A DNA stretch of 64,000 nt from Syngnathus acus (GCF_901709675.1 NC_051092.1:5460491-5524490); one strand, 5' to 3'. Positions 1-12,199 are shown, numbered from the stretch's first letter. A program made the numbers and translations. Notes: generated by a model from the sequence alone, not told the origin.

Positions 1-1740
1 TTTTTGTTTTGTCGAAGCTGCCTTTAAAGGAGCTAACCGCCACTGGCTAACTGTGTCATTAAATATTAGCATGCATAGGAAAATCATCGCAAGAACAACG
101 GCATCAGTACTCCTAGGAGCATCTATCTTCCATGCATAATTTCATAATGACATCCTGGCACTATCGAAGTGTTTACACAATCTGCGAACAGCAAACGGGA
201 ATCGGTTGGCAGGCGTGCGTGTGCCAAAGCAGACGAAACAGCAACAACTAACCGGCGTACGGCGTCTATACTGTATACACGCCCTAATCAGCGGGTAACA
301 TAGGTCAGGTGGTGGCAATCGACGCAGATTAGCACGCGCAGTTCCGTATTGGCGACGTGCGCCCCCAAGGTCGAGTGCGGTGGGTACGTCACTCGGCGTA
401 GGAAAACAGCACTGTCGTCCAGGGGTTGGGACGGTAGCAATGAGCCCTGATAGCGCGGGGGGGGGGTGCTTCTGAGCAATGTGCTTCACTGAGGAGAAGC
501 ACTGGATGCGTGGCTGGCTGTAGGAATGATGTAGGGAAAAAGAACTGCCGTCCAGGAGTCGGGACAGCAGCTATGAGCGCTGATAGTTGTCAGAATTTTG
601 AAAAAGGCCGATGCCAATCCGTGGCAATAATTAACCCAGTCGATTATAGGTCCATCCCCATTTAAAAAGAAATCAACACAACCTGTCAATAATCTGTTGA
701 GATAATATATTTGCCGAACCAGCCTTCTTCAGACTCAAACCGCTCAACCAAACCTTTTACCTATCTACAGTATGCGTGTCACCCCAACCTCTCATTGATA
801 CACATTTCTGATACTTTTTAAATCTTTACGTGCGCAGTAACGCATTATGAAAGAGACTCAATTGAAACATACATGCAAAGATTACAAACTGGGCCAAACT
901 CCACTGTGGCAGTGGTTGGCCTCCAAATCCATTTTTATTGACTCTGTCTTAAAAGCACACTGTGCAGTAATGCCAGAGGAACTCACATTGAGCCAGAACA
1001 CAGACAGATAGGCTGACCTCTGGGTGTTCACAGCTTCTGTTGTTATTATTATCACTCATCACTATTTCACGCCATAATGCTCTAGCATTAGTATGTGAAG
1101 CATAAGGAAAACACTCGACAGTGTATTGCCATTGTAACAATGTTGTCATCAATGTTGCATAATTTCTCATACAGAGATATTTGAATGTTTGGTATAAAAT
1201 AGCAAGCCTTCAGAGGGAGGTAATGAGTACATAAAAGAACCTCAAGAGCATAATTTAATCAATATTCATCCTCTGCAAACAAAGGCTCACACTTTTAATT
1301 ACTATTAATAAATGAAGCCACCTCAGTTCGTCATTTTGCTAATGGGCCATTAGTAATAGGATTTAAAAAAAAAAACCAGACAAATAAATGACAAATTGAT
1401 TGAAAGATAAGCATCACATTTGCAGTCACGGATGTATGTTATCACTGCAATAAAGGCAAAGTACAAAGGACCCTTTATATTCTCAATTTTATTTAAAAAA
1501 TGTTACAAGAACAGTTTACAAGTAAACATACATGCTAGTGCATACATTTTCTACACCACTTCTCACTATGGTCACAGGTGAGACTGAGTCTATCTATGCC
1601 AGGTACACCTTGGACTTGTCACCAGCCAATCACAAGGCACATGCAGACTGACTTCACAACTAAGTACAGTCTCTGCAAGACCAGAAAACAATATGAAGAG
1701 GCTATTTACACAAGTGGTTTCGTGCAGCAGGTAGGCAAGG
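1..1740. other. Region downstream of gins3, no gene recognised
   Basis: No coding exon with conserved protein sequence could be recognised. Positions 401-453 and 539-592 are two diverged direct copies of a roughly 50-base segment (shared core 'gtccagg' then 'gggac', ending 'ctgatag'). A TTTATT at about 1488-1493 reads AATAAA on the minus strand and is a reasonable polyadenylation signal for gins3. The rest is AT-rich non-coding DNA. Confidence 0.5.
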
Positions 1741-4247
1741 TCACGATTGCACGTCTGTTATCTTCCTCTTGCGGTAGTTGAGCACCATGGTTGAAGCAGA
1801 GAGCTGAGAGGCTTGTCCTTTTTCCCAGTCCTGGAAGCTGTTGAGGCCAAATTGCCCTGACATGAAAAGTGATTTCTCAAGACAATCCAGACGCTCCACT
1901 AGCGCTGAGGTGTCCTCATTGTAGGCATTCTGAGAAGAGTCCATAGTTCGTCTGAAACGCCCAATGAATGTCTACATAAAAAACAATAATCAGAGTTACT
2001 TGCTATGAGCGACACAAAAGGTTGCGTTTGCCTGTATTTTCAATTTACTTTTAAACTGCCACTTCTGTTGTTAGTGGTCTTGTCTTTGAAACAGTGAATT
2101 TGCTAAAACTGGTATTGTATTTTACCAACTAAATGCTAGCACTGAATAACTTACCGATTTTTTTATTTGAATCGCCACTGCTGACATTGTGATCATATGA
2201 TCATCAAAACTACTCCTGACTAACAAGATCTACACCAGCGGTGGCCAACCCGCGGCTCGCGAGCCGCATGCGGCTCTTTGGCTGGTTTCATGCGGCTCTT
2301 CAGGAGATTTCACATGACAAGCGTCAAAATGCTTGGCTGGCGCTGCCATTTATCCCCCCTAGGTGGCGCGCTGACCAGTTGAATCGGTTTGAGTTGAAAA
2401 GAAGAAGAAGAATGACGTGGGGGGGGGGGGGGGGTTAGGGTTAGGGTTAGGGGGGGGGGGATGATGTGGCTCTTTGCGATGACACAGTAAAAAATGTGGC
2501 TCTTAGTCTCTGATTGGTTGGCCACCCCTGATCTACACAATGATAAGTCTCAAAATGACATTCTTTGTTTTGATAATAAATTTAGCTTTGCTAAGGCACT
2601 CCTAATGATTTCAATACATTGCACAGTAAAAATAAACACTAACTTAAATAAAGAGTAAAACACAAAAATAAGCGATAACATACTCCCAGTTTGTATTGTT
2701 TGATAAAGTCATAAGCACGTTCTTACCAGTCTTCGGTCATTTTTACTCAATCTGTTACCTTTATGATGTTGCTATGGTTGTAAGGAACACCACCCCATGT
2801 TTTTGCATGTCTGGGTGCTGTTTCCAATTGTTCCCAGTGTCGTCATTAATAATTGTCATGCACCAAGATGGGTATACGTACAACCAGATGGGCCACTCCG
2901 CGCAACTTGTTTGATGGTATAAAACGCACCCTAACTGATTAGCATGTTTTCGTTCAGCGATTGCATTTAGGTAGTAGACATTCAATCATTTTACACATCA
3001 GATTTACAGCAAACTAAACCTACACGTGACAAATAAACAACTCTCAGTAGAAGCATGTTGCATCTTGCTATAAGTGGGCACACTGGACATGCTCTCTGTA
3101 GTGAAAACATAATACAAGATGCTATTTTACTCCCAAGCTATTATGAAATATATTGTTGAATGTAGTTGACAACACGTTACGTTCAAATGGATCCTACAAC
3201 TGCATAAATGACACCAAGTCGAACTGACTTGCCAAATAAATACAGTATGACGCAGCGGTACAACATGGATATATTCCAAGATCTACAATAAACGACAGGA
3301 CAAAGCACAGAATGACCACATATTGAACAGTGAGTGTGCAAAGTCCAACTGTTTACAAACGTGATGTGACATTAGAAGGGTCTATTGGTGAATGCAATTG
3401 GGGCATTACCTGAAGCAACGTCTGTGCTATTTCTGGGTTGTCTGGACTGTCGAAGCGCAGCATCTGAGATCCCAGGCCATAATAGTAAGGCCCCAACTTA
3501 TGTAGATCCACCACATTGGGGTCTGCATTGAACACTGTCCTCCAGCCTTCTCTATAAACTTTAGGGAGCTCGATTGACAGCATCCTTTTGTTCTGCTCAT
3601 ACAAACCTTTGCACAGCCACAAAGGCAATTCCATTTTTGTGCCCTGTGAAGGAGACATTAGTAGAGTAAGAACTGTCAAAACACATTATCTAGAATTCAC
3701 ACTGCATGCAAAGGTTGTGTTTTAAATTAATGTCTACTTTGTATGGCTTATTTCACTCAATGAATCTTAATTTTGTGATGGCACTGCCAATCATGTGTCA
3801 GTTTACATATGTTTTTGTTAGTGTGAATGTGTTTTTATGTTGTTTTGTGTTATTTGGGCCAATAAATGCAATTGCTATACAGACGCCATGTCATTTGTGT
3901 CATTACATACACCGATGGAAAAAAAAAAAAAAGGTTTCCTCCTTTTCAGAAACCCAAATCAAACCCTATACAACATAAAACTTGTTTCCTAGTTTGTGAG
4001 AATTCCCAAACTTGTTTTTGAAATGATTGACTAACGTCCCTTTTTTATTCAAGGACCCCCTAGGATGGTTACCTACCTTCGGAATATCCGACGAGTCGCT
4101 TGACTTCTCGAGGAATCCAAGCCGAGGAAAAGTAACTTCAGTGCAGATAGGAAGTCGCTCGTGCGAAAGCAAAATATCATCCAAAGAAAATAAATTCTCT
4201 TCCATGCATATGCCGGGTTGTACGGGAAAATAAGACTGTGCTTCCAT
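1741..4247 (-). CDS. gins3: GINS complex subunit 3 (Psf3)
   Basis: Psf3 subunit of the GINS tetramer, which joins Cdc45 and MCM2-7 in the CMG replicative helicase in the nucleus. Three coding exons on the minus strand: 4077-4247, 3410-3643 and 1741-1971. Both introns are GT-AG in phase 0, giving 211 residues against about 216 in human. Exon 1 starts MEAQSYFPV and contains the family segment LFSLDDILLSHERLP. Exon 2 carries ELPLWLCKGLYE and EGWRTVFNADPNVVDLHKLG. Exon 3 starts TFIGRFRRTMDSSQNAYNED and ends in a basic KKITDVQS-like tail (RKRKITDVQS). The start at 4247 is chosen because it aligns with the family N terminus; an upstream in-frame ATG at 4307 would add 20 unconserved residues. No defect seen. 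Identity is secure. Confidence 0.95.
2236..2530. mobile_element. hAT-type non-autonomous DNA transposon with telomere-like insert
   Basis: A 295-base element bounded by imperfect inverted ends (CAGCGGTGGCCAACC at left, GGTTGGCCACCCCTG at right) and flanked by a perfect 8-base target duplication, atctacac (2228-2235 and 2531-2538), as expected for hAT transposons. It lies in intron 2 of gins3. Internally it has runs of G around three TTAGGG-like units (about 2418-2460). No transposase is present. Confidence 0.85.
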
Positions 4248-4437
4248 TTTTGGAAACCAGACTGTCTGACGCCGAAACTTTTGAAAAGGCGTGCAACAGA
4301 AGAGCAAAGAACTTGTGTTGACAACTTGCGTTTCCTGCTTTTATGGCGCCCAGCTCGGCGATTGGCTAGCCGCTGCGTACGTCACGATATCCGCCATATT
4401 GGATGTGTCAGACCAGTCTCGTAAACAAAAGCAAGTA

Positions 4438-4475
4438 CAGTATCCCTCACTACATCGCGGTTCGTTTATTTTTTG
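4438..4475. repeat. Short interspersed repeat end (TACATCGCGGTTCG family)
   Basis: The segment 'cactacatcgcggttcg' recurs at about 10478-10497, where it is followed by more of the same family. It lies just upstream of the gins3 start. The match is short, so this is a fragment of an unnamed DNA element. Confidence 0.4.
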
Positions 4476-5445
4476 TTTGGTTTTTATTTCATGAACACTG
4501 CAAAGGCAGTGACTGTTGACATGTCAGATGTGAGCCAGAGACCAGACTTTGCCCAAGTAAGCATTCATTCCTGCTTGAATGAAATTATAAATTAATAAGA
4601 ATGTTCATGTATTTTTCCTTTTTTTTTTTGTTTAATAACACTGACATCAATTTGAAAACACTGGCAAGTGGCCCTCAACACTTGGGGGTTTTGACTGCAG
4701 ACTGGAATAGGCTGCTTGCCTCAGGAAGTTTGGACAGAAATTCATTCAGCTTTCTTTCTTTTTCATTTATTTTGAAAGTTAACACTTCAACCAGATGAAA
4801 AGCCTTTAAATACAAATGGTATTTAAAAATGAGACGCGAAACACAAAATGAACAAATAATTATTATTTTGAAATTAACCAAACACATTATAAAGCATTAA
4901 CTAACCCTTTTCATCATAAACAAATTTGAACTCCAGTCTTTGCACAAATTCTTAAATGAACCCTCTTTAAAATACAAATTTTAATTATACATCAAATTAA
5001 AGGGAAGCGCGGCACAGTGGTCAGCACGTCCGCCTCACTGTGCATCTCCAAACCACTGCTGATTAATTATCCACCTGCACCTAGCAGCAGTCTTCAGCTT
5101 CGAGACACATCCTGAACCTGCAGCACTAAGCCAGAGAGGGCGCTTGTGCTCAGCCCAACAAATAACAGTACACTCCAGTGTATGATGTCATTCAAAATCC
5201 CAGGATACAGTTAATGATTCAATATTCACTTTACAGTAATAATTATGTGCAGTAATATCTTGCAAATTAAAATATCTCAAAATGTTGTTTATTATTACCC
5301 CAATAGTACTCATTTGCTATTTATGTAGAGTAAATTCTTGCAAATAAAATAATCTCAAAGTTTTGTTTTTTAATACAATAGCACTTTTCCCCCATTTTCA
5401 CTGAGGCCCTAGTATTCATTTGTTCTTGCAACCCTTGGCAGTTTA

Positions 5446-6132
5446 CAATGGTACCACTACTTACGAACTTAATTGGTTCCGCGATCGGATTTGTAAGTAG
5501 GAACGTTTGTAAGTAGAAGCGAAACTTCCCATAGGAATCAATGTAAAAGCAAATAATGCGTGCCAGACTATCCTAAAAGTCACACTTTTGCCCTGTGTAA
5601 AACACAGAAAACCAAAACAAGTTTTACTTTTGCTTTTTTATATCTTTACAACAAAAAAATTATTTCACTTCATTCTTGACATCCTAACTTTGCTTGGGGA
5701 AGGGGGAACCTGTTCTCCTTTTCTACACTTGCTAAAAATACCCCCAACAAGATACAGAAAAGGTCAGGCTAATAAATAATTGCTAAATGCTTCCACGTAC
5801 TCCCTGCAATGTGCTCATGTACTCGTCATTAATGTTTTAGAACAATTAATAAGTTTTATGACTGTATGAGTGGTCTTGAACGCACCTGGCGCAGAACGTG
5901 AGCGAGAACTCAAAAAAAATAAAACGCAACCTAGGTTCTATAAATTGAACTTGACAAACACAAAAGTGTGTTTGTCATAATTTTACTGAAATCAAGATGG
6001 TACTGTCTTCCGCCTTTCACTCAAAGCGTGCGCGCTCCTGCAGCAGGGGATACAGATTTTTTATCAATAAATGTTCAATCAATCAAAACTCCTGTTCGTA
6101 TCTCAAAAGGTTTGTAAGTAGAGGCACCACTG
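5446..6132. mobile_element. TA-flanked non-autonomous DNA element (687 bases)
   Basis: The ends form imperfect inverted repeats: left CAATGGTACCACTACTTACG, right (reverse complement) CAGTGGTGCCTCTACTTACA, each bordered by a TA dinucleotide, as in Tc1/mariner-type insertions. No transposase was recognised. A diverged partial copy lies at 49597-49735 (shared stretches 'atcaatgtaaaagcaaat' and 'gcgtgcc'). It ends only about 35 bases from the nxpe3-like stop codon, so it occupies that gene's probable 3' untranslated region. Confidence 0.65.
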
Positions 6133-6167
6133 TATTCACTTCATACATTGTTCCTGCTCCCATCTTG

Positions 6168-9100
6168 TCAAATGTAGGACAACATCATGTCTACCATGGT
6201 CTTGACAATAACCCTCGGAGGGTGCAGGTTGTGAGGTTCATGGTGCGCCAAGCACATCTGCCAGGCGTCCACCAGAAAAACATTTAGACCCTTGAACATG
6301 GTGCGAAGCACGATGTCCTGCTGGAGTGTCAACCAGTCACTTTTGTACAAGCTGATTTTCTGCTCTAGAGCCTGAGGGTTGGCGGTGCGGACCACCACCA
6401 GCGTCTTCGGCGCCCGGTCTAGGAGTCGTACCACCGCTTTACGGATATGCCTAAGGCGGTTTATATACACCTCCACGGGGAAGGTGGAAAAGTGAGCCCA
6501 GATGCCAATTGTCACCACTGTGTTGTGACCACCAGTCACACCATCCAACTCGTTCGCAATGTAGTGCAAATCGCTGATCAAGACTGGCGGGGTTCGAACG
6601 GGTGTGCCATGGAAGCGGTACTGGACCAGAATGTTGTGGGTGCTGTCCACTGCCATGGAGGGCCCTGATGTTTTTTGATTCTCCAGGTTGACTCTCTTCA
6701 AGTCTGTAGGGCAGAATAAAATGAAGCTGTAATTGGTAAGGACAACTCGGGGCTCAGTAGAATTTTATAGTACCGTAATTTTCGGACTATAAGTCGCGGT
6801 TTTTTTCATAGTTTGGGTGGGGGGGCGACTTATACTCAGGAGCGACTTATATACATATATATGTTTTTTTTCACTTTTTTGGGCATTTTATGGCTGGTGC
6901 GACTTATACTCCGGTGCGACTTATAGTCCGAAAATTACGGTATAAACGCTATGGATGGTCACAAGCTCTGAAAAAGTGAAACAACAGTGTCATTCTTCCA
7001 GCGTTACTTTAAACCACAGGTGTCAAACTCAAGGCCCGGGGGCCAGATACGGCCCGCCACATCATTTTATGTGGCCCTCAAAGACAAACTGTGCATCAAA
7101 TTCGTGTGTCATTACTAGAATTGCAAATTATCATCACTTTTAATATCTTTTTTTTAAATATTTGACCAGTTTTTACTCGTCTGATTTGAAAACGAGTTAT
7201 TTGTCAGTTTGTTTTGTAACTTTTACTGTATATAATAGGAGGTGCTCATACATTTATTTGGGTTGACAGTCATAATGGCCCTCCGAAAGAAGCTATGACT
7301 ACAATGCGGGCCGTGAAAAAAATTTGTTTGACACTCCTGCTTTAAACGCTAAATATCTGTGCAATGACAGTATACAGTATTTCTGTAGTATATTAAAGAA
7401 TATGGCACAGCCCATCTTAAAGCATCATCTGTATGTGATTTAAACCGCAACGGAATTTGAAGACTATATTGGGCAATGTTTATACTTAAGGCCAATTCTG
7501 ATGTTGTGACTCACACGATGCTATGAGACGAAATCACTTAATTGGAAGGACACTGACAAGATAATCGAACCACTGCCACAGAGTGGAGTCACCATACATG
7601 TAGACCAACTTGTTAGTCAAACACTGAGTAATGGCAGATGCGTTGTGAAACTGATGCATGGAAAAAGCGCCCAATGGCCTCCACAAGCCCTGATAGTAGT
7701 ACCCAGATGTCGCCAGCTTCACGGGATCCGGTTTTTGACTGACGTTTTCTACATTCACAACAAACCCAATGATGTGAATTAATAAAAAGAGCTGAAGTAG
7801 TCTGAAGATTCACAATACCTTTCTTAGGAGGGAGCACGTTGATAGTGTCAGTTTTGGACGCCTGGATGGTAACTTTCACATTCTTGCCACTGATGTCAAA
7901 GAAATAGATTAAAAGGCTGCAAGAGAAAAGCTACAAAAAATACGATCAACCACACTTGAGGCATGCATCAGGTATTCTTACAACTTAAGGCAGGGTTATT
8001 ACTTTCTGGACCTGGATTTTTCATTTTTCAAATAGCTTTTCAACGGAAGGTTGCGCCAAGTCCTACTTGGACAATTTTCAAAATGAGCTTTCAAATGTTG
8101 TTTGGTGGTCAGTAGCAGAAGTGGGTATTGTCCTCTGTCTCTGAGTTTTGCGTCCCTGACCTACGTGAGCCCAGCCCATCTCTCATCGGTGAGCGTCAAC
8201 AATATGGGGACACGTCATTGCTGTCTGCAGGACCAAAAGATACACAACAGTTTTACTTTTTAGTATTTGGTTGAATGTCAGGTGTGCAGCAGCTCCATAG
8301 GAGTAAGTCGTTCTCTATGGCGTTTTGCTGACTCAGACTGACTGGGCGAGGCTGAAATAAGGACAGAATCTCAGGGACGGAGGACGATTCCCATCTCTGG
8401 TCAGTAGCTTGTTCTGTATGAAACCTCTTTGAGATCAAAGTCAAAGTCAGCTTTATTGTCAATCCCTTCATATGTCAAGACACACAAAGAAACCGAAATT
8501 CCGAAAACCGAAATAGCTGAGACCATTCAACGATTGAGTGTACAAACCTCTGAAAGAGTAAAGCTTCCTTTTTGGTAATGAGGCCTTGGGTGTAGGCTCC
8601 CGTGAGGTGGTTGATTCTGGTCTCACAGCTGAGCATTGTGGGCTTGTAGCAAAACCAAGGTTCACCAGTGTGAAGGTCCGTATAGTTGCACAATGGCCCC
8701 TTGTCTGGCGGCAGGCACATGTTGCACATCATCTTCTCAGAATGATTGCCTCGGCGAAAGAAACTGGAGAAGTACACCCGATCGGGCCGGTTCTCCCTCA
8801 GCCGCCATAACACAGCGATGGCCTCGCTTGAGTGTACCATCATGATGTTAACCTTAGCCGAGCCCTCCCAGAGCAGCGGGAATAGAACGGAATAAAGTCC
8901 GTTCTTATGGTCCAACACTTGCCCAGCCACACCTGCCCTGTACTTTGGGGAATGCAACTTGGCCAACAGCAAATCGCCGCCATAGCGCTTGGGTCGGCCC
9001 TTGAAGTCGCGCAGTTGGACCCGCACTTCTAGCTGGTCGCCCACGTACCAACTCGGCTTGATTTTGGAGGTTACGATTGTAAACAGGCTGTGGGCCGGGT

Positions 9101-10080
9101 CACTCGTCTGAAGGAAGTTGAGTGCTAACCCAGAGGGCAGTTGGGGCCAGGTGATAGAGTTCAACAGGCTACGTTCCTCCAGCTCTTCCTCAGGTGATGA
9201 AGGCTTGCCCAGATGGGGACAGAAGGTGCGATAGTGGTGAAATGTTGGGAGGCTTTCAGAGAGATTCGATGACCAATTCCATTTCCGGTCGTCGTACGGT
9301 GGTGACACTACATTAGTCTTCCAGTTCTGAAGAGATGACAAGATTCTAATTATGGATCATGGACACACACACACATATATAGAAATATATGTTTTACTCT
9401 CAGCTAGATTTTTATTTTTATTTTTATTGGTGTATTCTAATAAGGTTTTAATCCAGTTTATTATTTTGGAAATATCCCAGTCTAAAGAAAATGCAAGAAT
9501 AAATCATGTCCGCTCAGATGTGTTTTTAAAGAAATACTATAAGCTACACATTTTACAAACTCTTAGAGCAGTGGTTCTTAACCTTTTTGGAGGTACCGAA
9601 CTCTACCAGTTTCATATGCGCATTTACCGAATCCCTCTTTAGTGAAAAATAAAATATTTTTTCTCAATTTCAAGACATCGATGTTTTTTCCTGGTGCACA
9701 AAATGAGCCATTCATCAAAATCACGTTGTTCAAAAAACAAAACCAACACAATGGATGAACTCATAACAAATTACACACCTGCAAATCAGTGTGACTTCTG
9801 TTGTTGCCAGTTCAGATAAGCGTCATCACATATTTACACAATAAATCAGGTATGTTCGGACCTCCACAGTGGAGGCTCTGCCGAACCCCTGAGGCCAATT
9901 CACCGAACCTAGGGTTCGATCGAACCCAGGTTAAGAACCACTGTCTTCGAGTATGTTCAGCTTTTTAGAACAAATGTAATAAACTTCTCTCACCTTCCCA
10001 ATGGTAAACTTGTGGAGCAGGAAGATGATTCCGAGCAAGATGAGAATGATGAGTACGTACTTCCAAACTTTTAGAGACAT
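6168..10080 (-). CDS. nxpe3: NXPE family member 3-like protein
   Basis: Neurexophilin/PC-esterase family protein, predicted to be a type II membrane or secreted glycoprotein; its biochemical role is not settled. Exons on the minus strand: 9994-10080 (MSLKVWKYV then a membrane segment), 8548-9326, 7819-7916, about 7538-7748 and 6168-6703. The large second exon holds the neurexophilin-like region with many Cys (for example MMCNMCLPPDKGPLC). Exon 4 contains YGDST, matching the GDS motif of PC-esterase folds. Exon 5 contains HNTVVTIGIWAHFSTFPVEVY and a DAWQMCLAH...HNLHPP end, and stops at 6168. Phases close for introns 1-3. The exon 4/5 junction does not close with a normal donor (see findings), so the gene may use an alternative splice or be impaired. 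The related members NXPE1/2/4 are the alternative identity. Confidence 0.85.
6773..6940. mobile_element. Small MITE with perfect 25-base inverted ends
   Basis: The left end beginning CCGTAATTTTCGGACTATAA (6773-6797) is exactly mirrored at the right end (6916-6940), with TA on both sides. Internal sequence repeats 'gcgacttata' several times. It sits in the last intron of the nxpe3-like gene. Single-ended relatives occur at about 10605-10621, 15270-15293 and 17765-17788. Confidence 0.85.
7015..7339. mobile_element. hAT-type MITE, CACAGGTGTCAAAC family, copy 1
   Basis: 325 bases with inverted ends (CACAGGTGTCAAAC / CAGGAGTGTCAAAC) and a perfect 8-base duplication, ctttaaac (7007-7014 and 7340-7347). 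Internal marks are GGCCCGGGGGCCAGATACGG and a 'catttatttgggttgacag' segment. It lies in the last nxpe3-like intron. Two further copies occur at 24647-24975 and 45030-45360. Confidence 0.9.
9569..9943. mobile_element. hAT-type MITE, CAGTGGTTCTTAACC family
   Basis: 375 bases with inverted ends CAGTGGTTCTTAACC and GGTTAAGAACCACTG. The flanking 8-mers are tcttagag (9561-9568) and tcttcgag (9944-9951), one mismatch apart, which fits a hAT target duplication. It lies in intron 1 of the nxpe3-like gene. A solitary end of the same family is at about 48123-48145. Confidence 0.85.
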
Positions 10081-10195
10081 GGCGTTGATGTCCTGACGTC
10101 GCCGCAGTAATAAAAGATGGTTACGAGTCTGCTGTAAAACCAGTCTGCCAAAAGGACTGTTTGTCAACAAGTGAGGCTAGAAACCAGTCTCTAAA

Positions 10196-10315
10196 ACAGG
10201 GGTCTCAAACTCCAGTCCTCGGGGGCCGCATTCCAAGTTACCTGATTCAAATGATCAGTTCATCCTCACGTTCTGCAGGAGCCTGATAGTTGAAAGTTAG
10301 AAACAAAGCCGCTAA
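10196..10315. repeat. One-ended hAT-like repeat fragment
   Basis: Begins CAGGGGTCTCAAACTCCAGT, resembling the terminal repeat of hAT elements, and continues with a CCTCGGGGGCCGCATTCC stretch. No matching right end was found, so it is a truncated copy just upstream of the nxpe3-like start codon. Confidence 0.45.
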
Positions 10316-10805
10316 TGATGCCGGTAGTACGTGGGGTCCTTTGTCATCGTCATCCCTTGATCAATCGTTGTCCTTTATGTAAGCAACCGCCGCGTCACGC
10401 CACGTCGCGCTGCTGACGTCACGCTGCTGACGTCACGCTGCTGACGTCACTTGAAATTCAAATGACAGTAATCCCTTGCTACATCGCGGTTCGTTTATCG
10501 CGGTTACACTTTTTTTTTTGGGAAGATTTTTGAAAAAAAACATATAAGTCGCTCCTTATTATAATATTTTCATATCCAAACTATGAAAAAAAACGCGATT
10601 TATAGTAGAAAATTACGGTACCTGGTTGTATAAACCAGAACATGTTCCATGAGGGAAGGCCCAAGTTAAGATTTGTAACTAGAAGGTCTCAACTGTAAAT
10701 CAAATAGTCTACCCACATTTACTGTAGTTGTGTGAGAATTTTATTTCACAAATTTTGCTCCTTCATTTTTAACTTGAGCATATTTCTTCTATTTTTGCTA
10801 TTGTT

Positions 10806-11040
10806 TTAATCTTTCACGTTTAATGTGTGAAAATTGACAATTCTCAAACATCCCCTGATCTTAAACTCCCAGGAGGGCAAGGAAAAACTCAAAACTCCTA
10901 CTAGGGGAAATGAGAAACCTTGAGAAGAGACCACAGATGGGAGGATCCCTCTTCCAGGAGGACCAGGCTGCAATGGATGCAGAGAGGACACATAGTACAC
11001 GTAATATAGACAATTCAAAGATAAAGCATCGAGAGCAGGA
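10806..11040 (-). repeat. Retroelement 3' tail family, copy 1
   Basis: Read on the minus strand, this contains 'gagtttttccttgccct' followed by a 'taagatcaggggatg' segment that recurs in plus orientation at 43440-43610. Two dispersed copies in opposite orientation show an interspersed repeat, probably the 3' part of a LINE- or SINE-like element. Confidence 0.55.
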
Positions 11041-11049
11041 TGTTATTGC

Positions 11050-11510
11050 ACAGCAATGACTCTGAGACGCTATGAGTGGTGTGAGTTCATCAGAGCGACA
11101 GCCTGGGGGAAGAAGCTGTGTCTGTGTCTTCTGCTTTTGGCGTACAGCGCTTTGTAACGCCGTCCGGAGGGGAGTAGTTCGAACAGACTGTGACCTGGGT
11201 GAGAAGGGTCTGTAGAGATGTTACTTGCACGTTTCCTGGTCCTGGACAGGTACAAGTCCCGGATAGATTATCTTTTCTGCAGTGCTGATTGTCCGTTGCA
11301 GTCTGTGCTTGTCTTGTTTGGTGGCCGATCCAAACCAGACAGTGATGGAGGTGCAGAGGATTGACTGGATGATGGCAGTATAGAAGGTCTTCAGCAGCTC
11401 CTGTGGCAGGTTGAACTTCCTGAGCTGTCTCAGAAGGTATAGCTTCTGCTGGGCCTTCTTCCGGGCAGCGTCTATGTGGCTGGTTCATTTCAGGTCCCGA
11501 GAGATTTTGG
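11050..11510 (-). mobile_element. Degraded LINE reverse-transcriptase C-terminal fragment
   Basis: Minus-strand translation, with one in-frame stop, reads KAQQKLYLLRQLRKFNLP, then LLKTFYTAIIQSILCTSITV and WFGSATKQDKHRLQRTI. These are characteristic of the C-terminal end of reverse transcriptases of fish non-LTR retrotransposons. It covers only a few hundred bases, has no endonuclease or catalytic YxDD region, and is a dead remnant. Confidence 0.8.
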
Positions 11511-11599
11511 ATCCCAGGAACTCGAAGGTGTCTGTGGAGCAGGGATGAGAATTTTCCGTGGATCCGCGGATTTCCGTGTTTTTTTCTGTCGAAAATATC

Positions 11600-11860
11600 A
11601 TTTTTCCTGCTACAGTCGAATAATTTGAATTTTCACTGTATATGTTTACTTTTGTGAATTAGGATGTACTGTATTTGTTGTACTTTATTTGTCCCAAAAC
11701 AATGTTTTATGAAAGTAAAATTTTGTGACTTGTAGTTGACTCGGGTTTTTCCTGCTACAGTTGAATAATTAGATTTTTTACTGTAATTGGTCACTTTTGT
11801 GAATTCGGATGTACTGTATTTGTTCTACTTTTATTGTCCCAAAACAATGTTTTATGAAAT
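11600..11860. repeat. Tandem duplication, unit about 140 bases
   Basis: Two adjacent diverged copies (about 11607-11718 and 11749-11859) share 'tttttcctgctacag', 'ggatgtactgtatttgtt' and 'cccaaaacaatgttttatga'. Function unknown. Confidence 0.7.
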
Positions 11861-12199
11861 TAATAAGCGGTTCAGAAAATGGATGGATGTTTTCTGTTTT
11901 CTTAAATGTGTTGCTACCCCCATTTTAAAGCATTGGAGATCATTGGAACAGAACAGTGCATGACGATTGTCAAAAGGCCTTGATGTCAGGCCGAGTGTCT
12001 TCAGAAATCCTCTCTCGTTCACCCTACTTAGGTCAAATATCGTCCATTTTCTGCTCATATTGCACCATTTTATGTCTTTCATGTACTTTTAAATATTTCA
12101 GCATTTACATGATTAAAACATTCAATAAAAATGAAGTGCATGTACTACATCGAAGCAGAATGTCATCTAGCACAATTTATTCCACCATTTGTTTACAGT

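Noticed and set aside
11090-11488. 132-residue minus-strand open frame
   Set aside because: It is out of frame with the reverse-transcriptase similarity that covers the same DNA; the meaningful frame has a stop and is a LINE remnant.
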